Shown: positions 1 to 9,062 of the stretch, one piece after another | Layout of the letters: each line of letters opens with the position of its first letter | How positions within the stretch are numbered: the first letter of the stretch is position 1 | Assembly: GCA_002336805.1 (NCBI GenBank) | Contig: DDEZ01000012.1 | Location: 569,594-633,593, forward strand | Source of the DNA: Bacteroidetes bacterium UBA1941 | Lineage (GTDB): Bacteria; Bacteroidota; Bacteroidia; Chitinophagales; LD1 | Direction: 5' to 3' | DNA: 64,000 nucleotides | The notes under the pieces: generated by a model | What the model was told of the DNA's origin: nothing | The model's input: the letters and a program-made list of their open reading frames with translations, nothing else | The model's database searches: none | Program-made: the position numbers and the translations under genes

Positions 1-509
1 CGGCTACCTCGCCGGATATGCAGGTGACCTATGCCGGAGGTATCGTGACTGGGGTGTACAATGACAGCCTGCCACACATGGACAGTGTGACCGTAGACAT
101 CAATGTGAGGGCTATCTCAGACACGGTAGACAACCTGGCCTTCCTGTCAGGTGTAGGTGCCGTACCTATACCTACTGCAAACTGTGACACCTGTCCTGCC
201 GGTACTCCTACTGCACCTGTGGTACTATACCGCCTGATCATCATACCAAACTCCTTTACCCCTAATGGCGATGGAGTAAACGATAATTTTGTAATACCTA
301 ACCTGCTGCACTGGTACCCTAATGCCACTCTCAGTGTCTATAACCGAAACGGCGACGAAGTATGGTATAGCAACGGGCCGTACCACGATGACTTTGCGGG
401 AAGGAACTACAGTGGCGCAGTATTGCCTGATGGCACTTATTACTATGTACTTTATTACAACGATGGCAGCGGCCGCAAGTCGGCGAGTTTCATAGACCTG
501 AGTCGATAA
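1..509 (+). CDS. C-terminal part of a T9SS type B-sorted surface protein (5' end outside window)
   Basis: The reading frame is open from the first bases of the window, so only the last ~168 residues are present. The final ~90 residues are a gliding-motility-associated C-terminal domain (CHU_C, type B sorting signal). It has the PNSFTPNGDGVNDNF block, a central VYNRNGDEVWYSN strand and a closing DGTYYYVLYYNDG segment. In Bacteroidota such domains send a protein through the type IX secretion system, usually to be shed or attached to the surface without the lipid anchoring typical of type A cargo. The passenger part is missing, so the function of the mature protein cannot be given. The PorP/SprF gene starts 17 bases downstream, the arrangement known for cargo plus dedicated SprF partner. 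Confidence 0.9.
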   Translation, partial: ATSPDMQVTYAGGIVTGVYNDSLPHMDSVTVDINVRAISDTVDNLAFLSGVGAVPIPTANCDTCPAGTPTAPVVLYRLIIIPNSFTPNGDGVNDNFVIPNLLHWYPNATLSVYNRNGDEVWYSNGPYHDDFAGRNYSGAVLPDGTYYYVLYYNDGSGRKSASFIDLSR

Positions 510-526
510 CCCTCTAAATGACAGCC

Positions 527-1507
527 ATGAAAAAGATATTTCCTCTGATCATCATACTGCTCACGCTGCACCGGGCAGCGGCCCAGCAAGACCCGTCCTA
601 CAACATGTATATGTTTAACGGGCTATACCTCAATCCGGCCTATGCCGGGAGTAACAATGTGCTCAGCGTGGTAGCGCTCTACAGGCACCAATGGGTAGGT
701 GTAAATGGCGCGCCACGCACTTTTAACATCAGCGCCAATGCACCACTGAAAAGGGACCAGTATGCACTCGGATTGACTGTAGCTGATGACAATCTGGGCC
801 TCACCAATTCCTTCTCTGTGACACCAGCCTTTGCCTACAGGCCTCTGGTCAAAAATGTGCGTATCAGTATCGGTGTGCAGGCCAGCTTCACATACTTCTC
901 AAAGAACTCAGGCAGCGCCGTATTCAATGAACAATACCAGCAGGAGATGGTGACGGTATCGGGGCACAGCCTATTCATACCCAATATCGGCGCAGGCATC
1001 TATGTATCTGACAAAAACAGCAAGCGCTTTTTCGCGGGCTTCTCAGTACCGCACCTGTTGCCCTATTCGCTCAAGAAAAGCGGCATAGAAAATCCGGGCA
1101 ACAGCAATGTCTCGCGTCTCTATAACTACTACCTCCTCACGGGCGGGTATGTATTTGGCAGGCAGGCAGGCATCGTAAAATTTATGCCGTCCATACTCAT
1201 GATGTACCAGCGCGGCCTGCCCAAAAATATACCTGATATGGATATCAATGCCATGTTCTTTTTCATAGACCGTATCAAAGTAGGAGCATCGTACCGCACC
1301 GGAGGTGACAGGCGTATCTATGGCGAGTCTGTAGTAGGCATGATAGAGGCTATGATCACCAGCCAGCTGCGTATAGGCTATGCCTATGAGGCCAGTGTAT
1401 CTAAATTCAGCTCCGTGAATAACGGCAGCCATGAGATCATGCTTGGCTACGATTTCTGGTATGACAAAAAGCGCTTTGTGACCCCACGCTATGGTCGCTA
1501 TTTCTAG
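527..1507 (+). CDS. PorP/SprF family type IX secretion outer-membrane protein
   Basis: A 326-residue outer-membrane beta-barrel protein of the PorP/SprF family. The start at 527 (MKKIFPLIII...) is preferred over the ATG at 518 because it gives a clean signal peptide ending near AAAQQ. The family hallmark follows at once: DPSYNMYMFNGLYLNPAYAGS. The rest alternates short amphipathic strands and ends in an aromatic residue (YGRYF), as expected for a barrel inserted by BAM. SprF-type proteins are needed for secretion of particular type B cargo such as SprB in Flavobacterium. Lying between a type B cargo gene and an OmpA-type gene, this copy probably serves that cargo and is not the core PorP. Family assignment is secure; the partner is inferred from position. 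Confidence 0.92.
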   Translation: MKKIFPLIIILLTLHRAAAQQDPSYNMYMFNGLYLNPAYAGSNNVLSVVALYRHQWVGVNGAPRTFNISANAPLKRDQYALGLTVADDNLGLTNSFSVTPAFAYRPLVKNVRISIGVQASFTYFSKNSGSAVFNEQYQQEMVTVSGHSLFIPNIGAGIYVSDKNSKRFFAGFSVPHLLPYSLKKSGIENPGNSNVSRLYNYYLLTGGYVFGRQAGIVKFMPSILMMYQRGLPKNIPDMDINAMFFFIDRIKVGASYRTGGDRRIYGESVVGMIEAMITSQLRIGYAYEASVSKFSSVNNGSHEIMLGYDFWYDKKRFVTPRYGRYF

Positions 1508-1549
1508 TACAGCTAAACCTATTACCACATCCTTATCAATCCCTTCATC

Positions 1550-3784
1550 ATGAGAAAATCACTCCCCTATATATTGCTGGTGCTTGTCGTACTCATGCCC
1601 GCATCTGTCATCCTCGCGCAGAGCGTGCTGGCGCGGTATGGAGACAGGCAGTTTCATCAGTTCAGATTCAAAGACGCACTGGAGACCTACCAGCTGGCGC
1701 TGAAAAAAGACAAGGAGAATATCTACCTACAGACCAGAATAGCCGACTGCTATCGCCTGCTGGGAGATCACCTCAACGCGGAGAAAGCCTATGCACCGCT
1801 GGCTACTAATAATGCGGTAGACCCCATCAATAAATTTTACTACGCCCAGCAGCTGAGGTACAATAAAAAGTATGAACTGGCCGGCGGAGCTTTTGAGTCA
1901 TACCTGACCTACACGGGTAAACCCAACGTATCTGTACAGCAGTGCATCATAGGTACTAAAGAGCTGGCAAAACTGCAGTATGACAACCGACGGTATGCTG
2001 TAGAAAACCAGCTCAGGCTCAACTCTGAAGGATCGGAATTTGCTCCGGCATATTTCGTAGAGAAACAGATCCTGCTGAGCTCAAACAGGGATCAAAAAAC
2101 TGCTATCGTAAGGCGTGACAACTGGTCCGGGAGGGGATTCCTGCGACTCTATAGCAGCAGCTCTCTGACCACGCGTGTGATGATGGACCCCAAACTATTT
2201 AAAGCGCGCCATTTTAATACGACCTTTCACGAGGGGCCGTCGGCATACAGTGCTGCTACGCATGAGCTGTTCATCACCCGGAGCAATGGCAAAAAAAAGA
2301 AACCGGAGACGGTAAAGACCAAATTGTATAAGGTGACCTGCGATCCGCAATACGGTTTTTTTGTGAGTGAGCTGTCTGATGCGGTGCCATTCAATAGTGA
2401 TCAGTATTCCGTCATGCATCCCGCGCTGACGTCAGATGGCAATACGATGTTCTTTGCCAGTGATATGCCGGCTCCTGAAGCGCAGGGTGGGATGGACATC
2501 TATGTGACCATGCGCACTGTATCAGGCCAGTGGGGCCAGCCGCGAAACCTCGGGGCAGACATCAATAGTATGGGTGATGATATGTTTCCATTTATCACCG
2601 GGGATAGTGCTCTGTACTTTGCCTCAGATGGCCATGCGGGATTAGGTGGCCTGGACATCTACAGGTCTTATATGCTGCCGGATGGCAGCTGGTCGCGTCC
2701 GCGCAATCTGGGTGCACCGGTCAATACCAACTACGATGATTTCAGCTACATCATGGAGCCGGCGGGCGTGAATGGCATGTTTGCCTCGGACCGCCCCGGC
2801 GGCAAAGGTGGGGATGACCTCTACTCCTTCGTAAGGAAGGAGATCAACATCGTAGGCCAGGTAGTGGACAAGGACACACACCTGCCCGTAGATGATGTGA
2901 AGATCACATTGAAAGAAAATGACACCGACTTTGCCACAGAAGATCAGAGTGACCGCCATGGAGGATTCTGCTTTGGCGCCAAGCCACGTACGCAGTATAC
3001 GCTGACCACCTCCAAGCTGGGCTATGCTGCCCGCGAAGTACCTGTCGTGACCCGCGAAGGGACAACCAAGCGGATCGTCTATATCACCCGCATAGGCGCT
3101 GTGCACCTGCTGGTATCTATACAGGATGCTGTGACGCACAGGCCTATCAACCGTGCTACCGGGGTGATCACTGACATGAATACCAAGGAAAATGCGCAGT
3201 TTCTGACGGATGCATCCGGCGTGGTATATGCAGACATCGTGCTGGGGCATAAGTATAAAATAGACGTAGACAAGAAGCCGGCGGGTGATAACAAATACTA
3301 CCTCTCTGAGGTCAAAGTGGTCTCATCTGAGACACTGGTAAACGGAGATACCCTCAAAGTGATCATGGACCTGAACCAGAATACGGTAAACTACACCGCT
3401 TCACTGGGCAATATCTACTTTGACCTGGATAAATGGAATATAAGGCCTGATGCCGCCGTAGAGCTGGACAAAGTAGTGAATGCCCTGCGGGAAAATCCAA
3501 CCTGGCGTATACAGGTAGCCGCGCATACTGACTGCCGGGAATCTGACCAGTATAATATGCTGCTCTCGCAGCGCAGGGCCTCGTCTACGGTGGCCTATCT
3601 GGAGCAGCATGGTATACAGCGCCTGAGGCTATCTCCGATAGGCTATGGCAAGACGCGCCCGGCTATATACTGCGACTGCACCCCCGATGGCCAATCCGGC
3701 TGCAGCGAAGAACAGCATCAGATGAACCGTCGGGTAGAATTTGTGATACTAAACAGTGATGCGCTATCGGCTGCGCAGAAATGA
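1550..3784 (+). CDS. PorE-like OmpA family protein (TPR, WD40-like propeller, carboxypeptidase-regulatory-like, OmpA domain)
   Basis: A 744-residue envelope protein with a signal peptide (cleavage near ILAQS). Domains in order: TPR-like helices at about 30-150; a PD40/WD40-like propeller at about 165-430, with repeated blades such as DGNTMFFASD and DSALYFASDGH; a carboxypeptidase-regulatory-like domain from about 433 (INIVGQVVDKDTHLPVDD); a second beta domain; and a C-terminal OmpA-like peptidoglycan-binding domain at about 620-740 (NIYFDLDKWNIRPDA, then SQRRASSTVAYLEQHG). This is the architecture of PorE, which ties the T9SS to peptidoglycan. Bacteroidota genomes carry many paralogues next to PorP/SprF genes, so this is called PorE-like and not the core porE. 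It is likely cotranscribed with the preceding gene (42-base gap). Confidence 0.88.
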   Translation: MRKSLPYILLVLVVLMPASVILAQSVLARYGDRQFHQFRFKDALETYQLALKKDKENIYLQTRIADCYRLLGDHLNAEKAYAPLATNNAVDPINKFYYAQQLRYNKKYELAGGAFESYLTYTGKPNVSVQQCIIGTKELAKLQYDNRRYAVENQLRLNSEGSEFAPAYFVEKQILLSSNRDQKTAIVRRDNWSGRGFLRLYSSSSLTTRVMMDPKLFKARHFNTTFHEGPSAYSAATHELFITRSNGKKKKPETVKTKLYKVTCDPQYGFFVSELSDAVPFNSDQYSVMHPALTSDGNTMFFASDMPAPEAQGGMDIYVTMRTVSGQWGQPRNLGADINSMGDDMFPFITGDSALYFASDGHAGLGGLDIYRSYMLPDGSWSRPRNLGAPVNTNYDDFSYIMEPAGVNGMFASDRPGGKGGDDLYSFVRKEINIVGQVVDKDTHLPVDDVKITLKENDTDFATEDQSDRHGGFCFGAKPRTQYTLTTSKLGYAAREVPVVTREGTTKRIVYITRIGAVHLLVSIQDAVTHRPINRATGVITDMNTKENAQFLTDASGVVYADIVLGHKYKIDVDKKPAGDNKYYLSEVKVVSSETLVNGDTLKVIMDLNQNTVNYTASLGNIYFDLDKWNIRPDAAVELDKVVNALRENPTWRIQVAAHTDCRESDQYNMLLSQRRASSTVAYLEQHGIQRLRLSPIGYGKTRPAIYCDCTPDGQSGCSEEQHQMNRRVEFVILNSDALSAAQK

Positions 3785-3826
3785 CCCGTTTTCAGCTATT
3801 GATGCTGCACAGGATGCATTGAGTAG

Positions 3827-5194
3827 TTACTTTCCGATACAGAACTTGCTAAAGATGTTGCCCAGTATCTCGTCATTGGTCACCTCGCCGCTGATCTCGC
3901 CGAGGTACTCCAGTGCCCGTTTCAGCTCCAGCGCCACCAGGTCCGTAGTGATCTCAGCATCGATGCCGAACAGCACCGACTCAAGCGAATCATAGGCCTG
4001 GCGCAGCGCCTCATAGTGGCGGATATTGGCTATGGTCATATCGGGCGGTGTCACGCGCTGTGACTGTACCATGGCGCTGAGCTTCTTCCTCAGCGTGTCT
4101 ATCCCGCTATTGGTCTTTGCGCTCATGAGTACCACATGCTCCATATCAGATAGCGGCTCTGTGATAGACGTAGGGCAGAGGTCACTCTTATTGGCTATGA
4201 GCAGATATGGCACCTCAAATGAAGCAGCGGCAGCTAGCTCGCGGCTGAGATCCCCGAGATCAGAGATCAGGCTGGCGTCTGTCATATACAGGAGTATAGA
4301 TGCCGTCTTGATCTTGTCATAGCTGCGCTCTACGCCTATCTGCTCTATCACATCCTCTGTCTGGCGCAGGCCGGCAGTGTCTATGAGGCGGTAGGCTATA
4401 CCATCTATATGCAGCACCTCCTCTATCGTATCGCGAGTGGTACCAGCTATATGACTTACTATGGCGCGCTCTTCATTCAGCAGCGCGTTGAGCAGGGTTG
4501 ATTTGCCGGCGTTAGGCTTGCCTACTATGGCTACCGGCACGCCGTTTTTGATCACGTTCCCGTATTTAAAGGACTCAATCAGCGGCCTGAGTACAGCCTG
4601 TATGCGATGGATGATACGCACCAGCTCATCCCGCTTTACAAATTCAACGTCCTCCTCGCTGAAGTCCAGCTCCAGCTCTATGAGTGAGGCAAAGTTGACC
4701 AGCTGCGCGCGAAGCTCTTTGATCTGATGGGCGAAGCCACCGCGTATCTGCTTGATGGCTAGCTCGTGCGCTGCAGCAGAGTCCGATGCGATCAGGTCTG
4801 CCACTGCCTCGGCCTGAGAGAGGTCTATACGCCCATTCATAAAGGCACGCAGGGTAAACTCCCCCGCATCTGCCATGCGTGCGCCATTGGCTATGAGTAG
4901 CCTCAGCACCTGCTCCATGATATAGGGCGAACCGTGGCAGGATATTTCTACCACATCTTCTGTGGTGAAAGACTTTGGCGCGCGGAAGATGCTGACCATT
5001 ACCTCGTCCAGTTCCCTGCCATCATCCATGATATGGCCGTAGTGTATGGTATGCGATGGCTGCAGGGTAAGGTCTTTGCCCCGCCATGTCCGCTGCGTGA
5101 TAGCAATAGCCTCTGGGCCGGAGAGTCTTATCACTCCGATGGCTCCTACACCTTGCGCCGTAGCGGGTGCTACTATGGTATCTCCTTGCTTCAT
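3827..5194 (-). CDS. mnmE: tRNA uridine-5-carboxymethylaminomethyl modification GTPase MnmE
   Basis: A 455-residue cytoplasmic GTPase that, with MnmG, modifies the wobble uridine (U34) of several tRNAs using a folate-linked one-carbon unit. Visible features: an N-terminal folate-binding domain starting DTIVAPATAQGVGAIGVIR; the helical domain; a G domain with P-loop GKPNAGKST, switch region IAGTTRDT, DTAGLR and NKSD; and the invariant C-terminal CIGK motif (FSKFCIGK). Length matches the family. It faces the OmpA-type gene convergently with 42 bases between stops. The YciI gene lies 9 bases upstream on the same strand and probably shares its transcript. Confidence 0.97.
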   Translation of the reverse strand: MKQGDTIVAPATAQGVGAIGVIRLSGPEAIAITQRTWRGKDLTLQPSHTIHYGHIMDDGRELDEVMVSIFRAPKSFTTEDVVEISCHGSPYIMEQVLRLLIANGARMADAGEFTLRAFMNGRIDLSQAEAVADLIASDSAAAHELAIKQIRGGFAHQIKELRAQLVNFASLIELELDFSEEDVEFVKRDELVRIIHRIQAVLRPLIESFKYGNVIKNGVPVAIVGKPNAGKSTLLNALLNEERAIVSHIAGTTRDTIEEVLHIDGIAYRLIDTAGLRQTEDVIEQIGVERSYDKIKTASILLYMTDASLISDLGDLSRELAAAASFEVPYLLIANKSDLCPTSITEPLSDMEHVVLMSAKTNSGIDTLRKKLSAMVQSQRVTPPDMTIANIRHYEALRQAYDSLESVLFGIDAEITTDLVALELKRALEYLGEISGEVTNDEILGNIFSKFCIGK

Positions 5195-5203
5195 GGCTAT
5201 GGC

Positions 5204-5536
5204 TTACATCAGGGGGCGCACCTCCAGTTGGTCGCCATCTTTGAAGGTAGGGCAGCCGCGACCTATCTCTATCGCAGCATCCAGGTCTTCGGCTTCTATA
5301 ATGTAGAAGCCACCGATACCATGTTTGGCATCCTGGATAGGAAGCGCCTGTATCTCATCATCTACCTGCGCGAGCAGGACGCCCTGGTCTCCTACCCCAT
5401 AGCCATTGCGAAAGATGCCGCGGTCAGAGAGTTCTTTAGCCCAGGCAGTATGCTGGGCTATCAGTGACGTGAGCTGCTCCTCGGGTATAGGGTAGCGTGT
5501 CAGGTCTTCGCGTATGAAGAGGATAAACTCTGCCAT
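5204..5536 (-). CDS. YciI/YCII-related (DGPF domain) small protein
   Basis: A 110-residue protein of the YCII-related superfamily. It starts AEFILFIREDL and has a central short loop GVGDQGVLLAQVDDE, followed by GGFYIIEAEDLDAAIEIGRGCP. That last segment is the characteristic second half of the ferredoxin-like fold, where one side chain contributes to a putative active site. Family members are dimeric; some act in chloride or peroxide chemistry or appear fused to sigma factors, but most have no known reaction. No specific function can be given. It lies 9 bases upstream of mnmE on the same strand and diverges from the phosphatase gene (start at 5628). The ~90 bases between them must hold both promoters; a TATCTTGC-like -7 box for the minus strand lies near 5563-5570. 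Confidence 0.85.
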   Translation of the reverse strand: MAEFILFIREDLTRYPIPEEQLTSLIAQHTAWAKELSDRGIFRNGYGVGDQGVLLAQVDDEIQALPIQDAKHGIGGFYIIEAEDLDAAIEIGRGCPTFKDGDQLEVRPLM

Positions 5537-5627
5537 GGTCTATGCTTTAGGCCCGCAAGATAAGGCTCTTTGCCTCAATGCGCAGCATCACATTTTGCAG
5601 TTGACCGATTTGATTACTTTAGCGGCT

Positions 5628-6080
5628 ATGAAGGTACTGATGGTATGCCTCGGCAATATCTGCCGAAGCCCGCTGGCGCAGGGCATCCTGGAGCATAAGG
5701 TGAAAGTGGCTGGTCTGGACTGGCAGATAGACTCTGCCGGCACAGGCGCCTGGCACGTGGGCCAGCAGCCTGACCGGCGCTCCTGTGAGGCGGCACATCG
5801 GCATGGTATAGACATCACCGCTCAGGCAGCGCGGCGGATCAGCCATGCAGACCTGCAGGACTTTGACCTGGTGTACTGCATGGACTCGAGCAACTATAAT
5901 GACGTGATAGCCCTATGCCGCACTCAGGATGAGAAGGACAAGGTAAAACTCATCATGAATGAGGCCGAGCCAAAGAAGAACATCGGTGTGCCCGATCCCT
6001 ACTTTGGTGGGGCTGATGGGTTTGAGGCCGTGTACCAGATGCTGGACCGGGCCTGTGATGCGATCATAAAAAAGTATTGA
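5628..6080 (+). CDS. Low-molecular-weight protein-tyrosine-phosphatase
   Basis: A 150-residue cytoplasmic phosphatase. The start at 5628 is chosen because the catalytic loop begins right after it (MKVLMVCLGNICRSP). An upstream ATG in frame at 5514 would overlap the divergent YciI gene. Cys7 and Arg13 form the CX5R P-loop, and the general-acid Asp lies in VPDPYFGG near the C terminus, followed by aromatic residues typical of the family. In Bacteroidota these enzymes may counter tyrosine kinases of capsule synthesis, but no such kinase is nearby. Odd feature: its stop codon is the last triplet of the first unit of a perfect 7-bp tandem repeat. hisS follows 71 bases downstream. Confidence 0.93.
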   Translation: MKVLMVCLGNICRSPLAQGILEHKVKVAGLDWQIDSAGTGAWHVGQQPDRRSCEAAHRHGIDITAQAARRISHADLQDFDLVYCMDSSNYNDVIALCRTQDEKDKVKLIMNEAEPKKNIGVPDPYFGGADGFEAVYQMLDRACDAIIKKY

Positions 6081-6101
6081 GTATTGAGTATTGAGTATTG
6101 A
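6074..6101. repeat. Four perfect copies of the 7-bp unit GTATTGA
   Basis: Direct count: four head-to-tail copies of GTATTGA. The first copy supplies the TGA stop of the phosphatase gene. It is followed by an imperfect mirror (ACAATACC) and by a CAAA tandem tract at 6131-6149 just ahead of hisS. Copy number changes here would not change the phosphatase protein, because translation stops in unit one. Confidence 0.95.
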
Positions 6102-6151
6102 GACAATACCAATACAATAACGACCTAAGACAAACAAACAAACAAACAACA

Positions 6152-7495
6152 ATGGCTGAGATAAAGAAGATAAAGCCCTCGCTACCCAAAGGCACCCGCG
6201 ACTTCCTGCCGCAGGAGGTGGCAAGGCGCAACTATATATTTGACACGATCAAGAGCGTCTTTCGCAAGTATGGCTTCCAGCAGATAGATACACCTGCCTT
6301 TGAAAGGCTGGAGACACTGACTGGCAAATATGGTGAAGAAGGTGATCGCCTTCTCTTCAAAATATTAAATAGCGGAGACTACCTGAAAGATGTACCGGAT
6401 GCGGAGTTGCAAGCAAAAAACTCATCCGCTACCACACGCCACATCTCTGAGAAAGGCCTGCGCTATGACCTGACCGTGCCACTCTCACGGTACGTGGTAC
6501 AGCACCAGAGTGAGCTGACCTTTCCCTTCAAGCGTTTTCACATCGGGCCAGTGTGGCGTGCAGACAGGCCGGGCAAAGGCCGCTATCAGGAGTTTTACCA
6601 GTGTGATGCAGATGTCATTGGCAGCACCTCACTATTGAATGAAATAGAACTCACTCAGATATATAGCGAGGTATATAGCAAACTAGGAATGGATGTGACG
6701 ATCCGTTTAAATAACCGGAAATTCATAGACGAGTTTCTGACCAGGGCTGGTATCACAGACAAGAAGACAGAGGTCACGACCCTGATAGACAAACTCGACA
6801 AAGTAGAATGGTCTGGCGAGAAAGGAATAGCTGAGCAGATCAAAGCCAATGGCGTATCTGAGGAGCAGCTAGGCCTCTTGAGCAAAACTCTTTTTGATAC
6901 TTCCTATGATGAACTGAAAGCAACTTTCAGCGAAGCTGTAGTGGCTGAGATAGACTATGTGATATCCCGGGTAGGTACGCTGTCAAACGTGCAGTTTGAC
7001 CCGACGCTGATGCGAGGGCTGGACTACTACACAGGTATGGTGTGGGAGGTAAAACCTAACAACGTGCAGATGGGATCTCTCGGCGGCGGTGGCCGCTATG
7101 ACAATCTCACAGAGATGTTTGGCGGGCGGGACCTGAGTGGCGTGGGCATCTCCTTTGGCGTGGAGCGTATCTATGATGTGATGGAGGAGCTGGGGCTCTT
7201 CCCTGCTACACTGGTAGAGTCTACTAAGGTGCTGTTTGTACACTTTGATGAAGCGAGCGAGGCATATGCCTTTGACCAGCTGCAGAAGGTACGCGCACTG
7301 GATATCGCCTCAGAGGTGTATCCCGGCAAGAAGAAGCTGGACAAGCAGATGAACTATGCTAACGATAAGAAGATACCATACGTAGTGGTGATAGGTGGCG
7401 ATGAGATGGCATCCGGCAAACTGACATTAAAAAACATGGCCAGCGGCCAGCAGGATAAGCTGACAATAGACGAAATAATAGAGCGATTGAAATAA
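6152..7495 (+). CDS. hisS: Histidyl-tRNA synthetase
   Basis: A 447-residue class II aminoacyl-tRNA synthetase that charges tRNA-His. The start at 6152 (MAEIKKIKPSLPKGTRDFLP) matches the family N terminus; the longer in-frame ATG at 6098 would add 18 low-complexity residues. Visible motifs: motif 1 region TRDFLPQE; motif 2 around HIGPVWRADRPGKGRYQEF; the histidine-binding loop RGLDYYTG; the glycine-rich GGGGRYD; motif 3 GVGISFGVER; and a C-terminal anticodon-binding domain (last ~95 residues). hutH begins 6 bases after the stop, so the enzyme charging histidine and an enzyme degrading it are probably on one transcript. Confidence 0.97.
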   Translation: MAEIKKIKPSLPKGTRDFLPQEVARRNYIFDTIKSVFRKYGFQQIDTPAFERLETLTGKYGEEGDRLLFKILNSGDYLKDVPDAELQAKNSSATTRHISEKGLRYDLTVPLSRYVVQHQSELTFPFKRFHIGPVWRADRPGKGRYQEFYQCDADVIGSTSLLNEIELTQIYSEVYSKLGMDVTIRLNNRKFIDEFLTRAGITDKKTEVTTLIDKLDKVEWSGEKGIAEQIKANGVSEEQLGLLSKTLFDTSYDELKATFSEAVVAEIDYVISRVGTLSNVQFDPTLMRGLDYYTGMVWEVKPNNVQMGSLGGGGRYDNLTEMFGGRDLSGVGISFGVERIYDVMEELGLFPATLVESTKVLFVHFDEASEAYAFDQLQKVRALDIASEVYPGKKKLDKQMNYANDKKIPYVVVIGGDEMASGKLTLKNMASGQQDKLTIDEIIERLK

Positions 7496-7501
7496 GAGGA
7501 C

Positions 7502-8986
7502 ATGAGCACTTTCACTATCACAGACCAGGCACTGACACTGGATGACCTGCGCACCTTTCTCAAAGCAGATATGCAGATCGAAATATCTGAGGCTGCACGC
7601 AAAAAGATACAAGCCAACCGCGCCTTTCTCGAAAAGAAAATAGCAGAGCCCGGTGCCCGCTACTATGGTATCAATACAGGATTTGGAGCGCTGTGCGATG
7701 TAGAGATCAAACCAGACCAGCTGGAGGAGCTGCAGGAAAACCTCGTGATGAGCCACGCCTGCGGCATGGGAGACGAGGTGAAGCAAGAAGTAGTGCGCCT
7801 CATGATGCTGCTGAAACTGAAAGGACTCTCGCTGGGCTACTCCGGCATCTCACTGGAGACCGTAGAGCAGCTGCGCAAACTATACAACAGTAAGATATAC
7901 CCTGTGATATGGGAGGTAGGTTCACTGGGAGCATCTGGCGACCTAGCCCCTCTGGCGCACCTCAGCCTGCCGCTCATAGGCATGGGCAGTGTGCGCTACA
8001 AAGGTGAGAAGCGCGATAGCGCGGCCGTACTCTCCGAGACAGGCCTCGCTCCTATCAAGCTGAAAGCAAAAGAAGGCCTCGCCTTGCTGAACGGCACCCA
8101 GTTTATGAGTGCCTGGGGCTGCTACTCTATCATAGAGGCGGAGCGCGTGGAGAAACTGGCCGACCTCACGGCGGCTATCTCTGTAGATGCTTTTGATGCG
8201 CAGACGGCACCATTCCACCCGGAGATACAGCGCGTGCGCAATCACAAGGGCCAGATGGAGTCCGCGGCGCAGGTACTCCAATTCCTGGAGGGTAGTGAGA
8301 TAGCCCAGCTGCCAAAGAACAATGTGCAGGATCCGTACTCTTTCCGCTGTGTGCCGCAGGTGCATGGTGCGGTCAAGTTTGCTATCTCTCAGGTCAAAGA
8401 AGTATTTGAATGCGAGATCAATGCCGTGACGGACAATCCGCTCATCTTTGAGGAGCATGACCTGATCGTGAGCGGTGGCAACTTTCACGGAGAGCCACTC
8501 GCTATCGCTCTGGACTACCTAGGCATAGCTATGAGCGAGCTGGCCAGTATCTCTGAGCGCCGCACGTTTCAGCTCATCAGCGGCAAACGAGGACTACCTA
8601 AGTTTCTCGTAGCGGACTCTGGCCTGAATAGCGGCCTCATGATACCGCAGTACACGGCCGCGTCCATCGTGTCTATGAACAAGCAACTGGCCACACCATC
8701 ATCTGTAGATACCATCACCTCATCAGACGGCCAGGAGGACCATGTGAGCATGGGCGCTAACGCAGCGGTCAAGACCTACAAGATCGTTTACAATATCGAA
8801 AAAGTGCTTGCTATCGAGTTTATGACAGCTATGCAGGCATTAGATTTCCGCAAGGAAAAGAGCAGCCCATTCATAGAGCAGATAAGAGCAGCCTATCGCA
8901 AGGTAGTACCACACTACGGCAAAGATCGCGTGCTCTATGATGACATACAGGTGACTGTAGACTTCATGAGGGAGATAAAGTTTTGA
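7502..8986 (+). CDS. hutH: Histidine ammonia-lyase
   Basis: A 494-residue enzyme that converts L-histidine to trans-urocanate and ammonia. The Ala144-Ser145-Gly146 triad in GSLGASGDLAPLAH cyclises to the electrophilic MIO cofactor. The catalytic Tyr55 lies in YGINTGFG. The substrate-selecting position reads Ser84-His85 (NLVMSHACG), the histidine-type pair; tyrosine and phenylalanine lyases have other residues here. FRCVPQVHGA and the NFHGEP stretch are further family landmarks. No hutU, hutI or hutG is in the window, so the rest of the urocanate pathway must be elsewhere or absent. It sits 6 bases behind hisS on the same strand. The ~75 bases after the stop hold only a short degenerate repeat (GGTTGTAGGTTATAGGT). 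Confidence 0.95.
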   Translation: MSTFTITDQALTLDDLRTFLKADMQIEISEAARKKIQANRAFLEKKIAEPGARYYGINTGFGALCDVEIKPDQLEELQENLVMSHACGMGDEVKQEVVRLMMLLKLKGLSLGYSGISLETVEQLRKLYNSKIYPVIWEVGSLGASGDLAPLAHLSLPLIGMGSVRYKGEKRDSAAVLSETGLAPIKLKAKEGLALLNGTQFMSAWGCYSIIEAERVEKLADLTAAISVDAFDAQTAPFHPEIQRVRNHKGQMESAAQVLQFLEGSEIAQLPKNNVQDPYSFRCVPQVHGAVKFAISQVKEVFECEINAVTDNPLIFEEHDLIVSGGNFHGEPLAIALDYLGIAMSELASISERRTFQLISGKRGLPKFLVADSGLNSGLMIPQYTAASIVSMNKQLATPSSVDTITSSDGQEDHVSMGANAAVKTYKIVYNIEKVLAIEFMTAMQALDFRKEKSSPFIEQIRAAYRKVVPHYGKDRVLYDDIQVTVDFMREIKF

Positions 8987-9062
8987 ATGACAGGTTGTAG
9001 GTTATAGGTGTAAAGTAGTAGTATCAACGTGCACTGGCTATTGCAGTACTTAAACTTAGAAC

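Noticed and set aside
7502..8986. Tyrosine or phenylalanine ammonia-lyase
   Set aside because: The substrate-selecting pair is Ser84-His85, as in histidine lyases.
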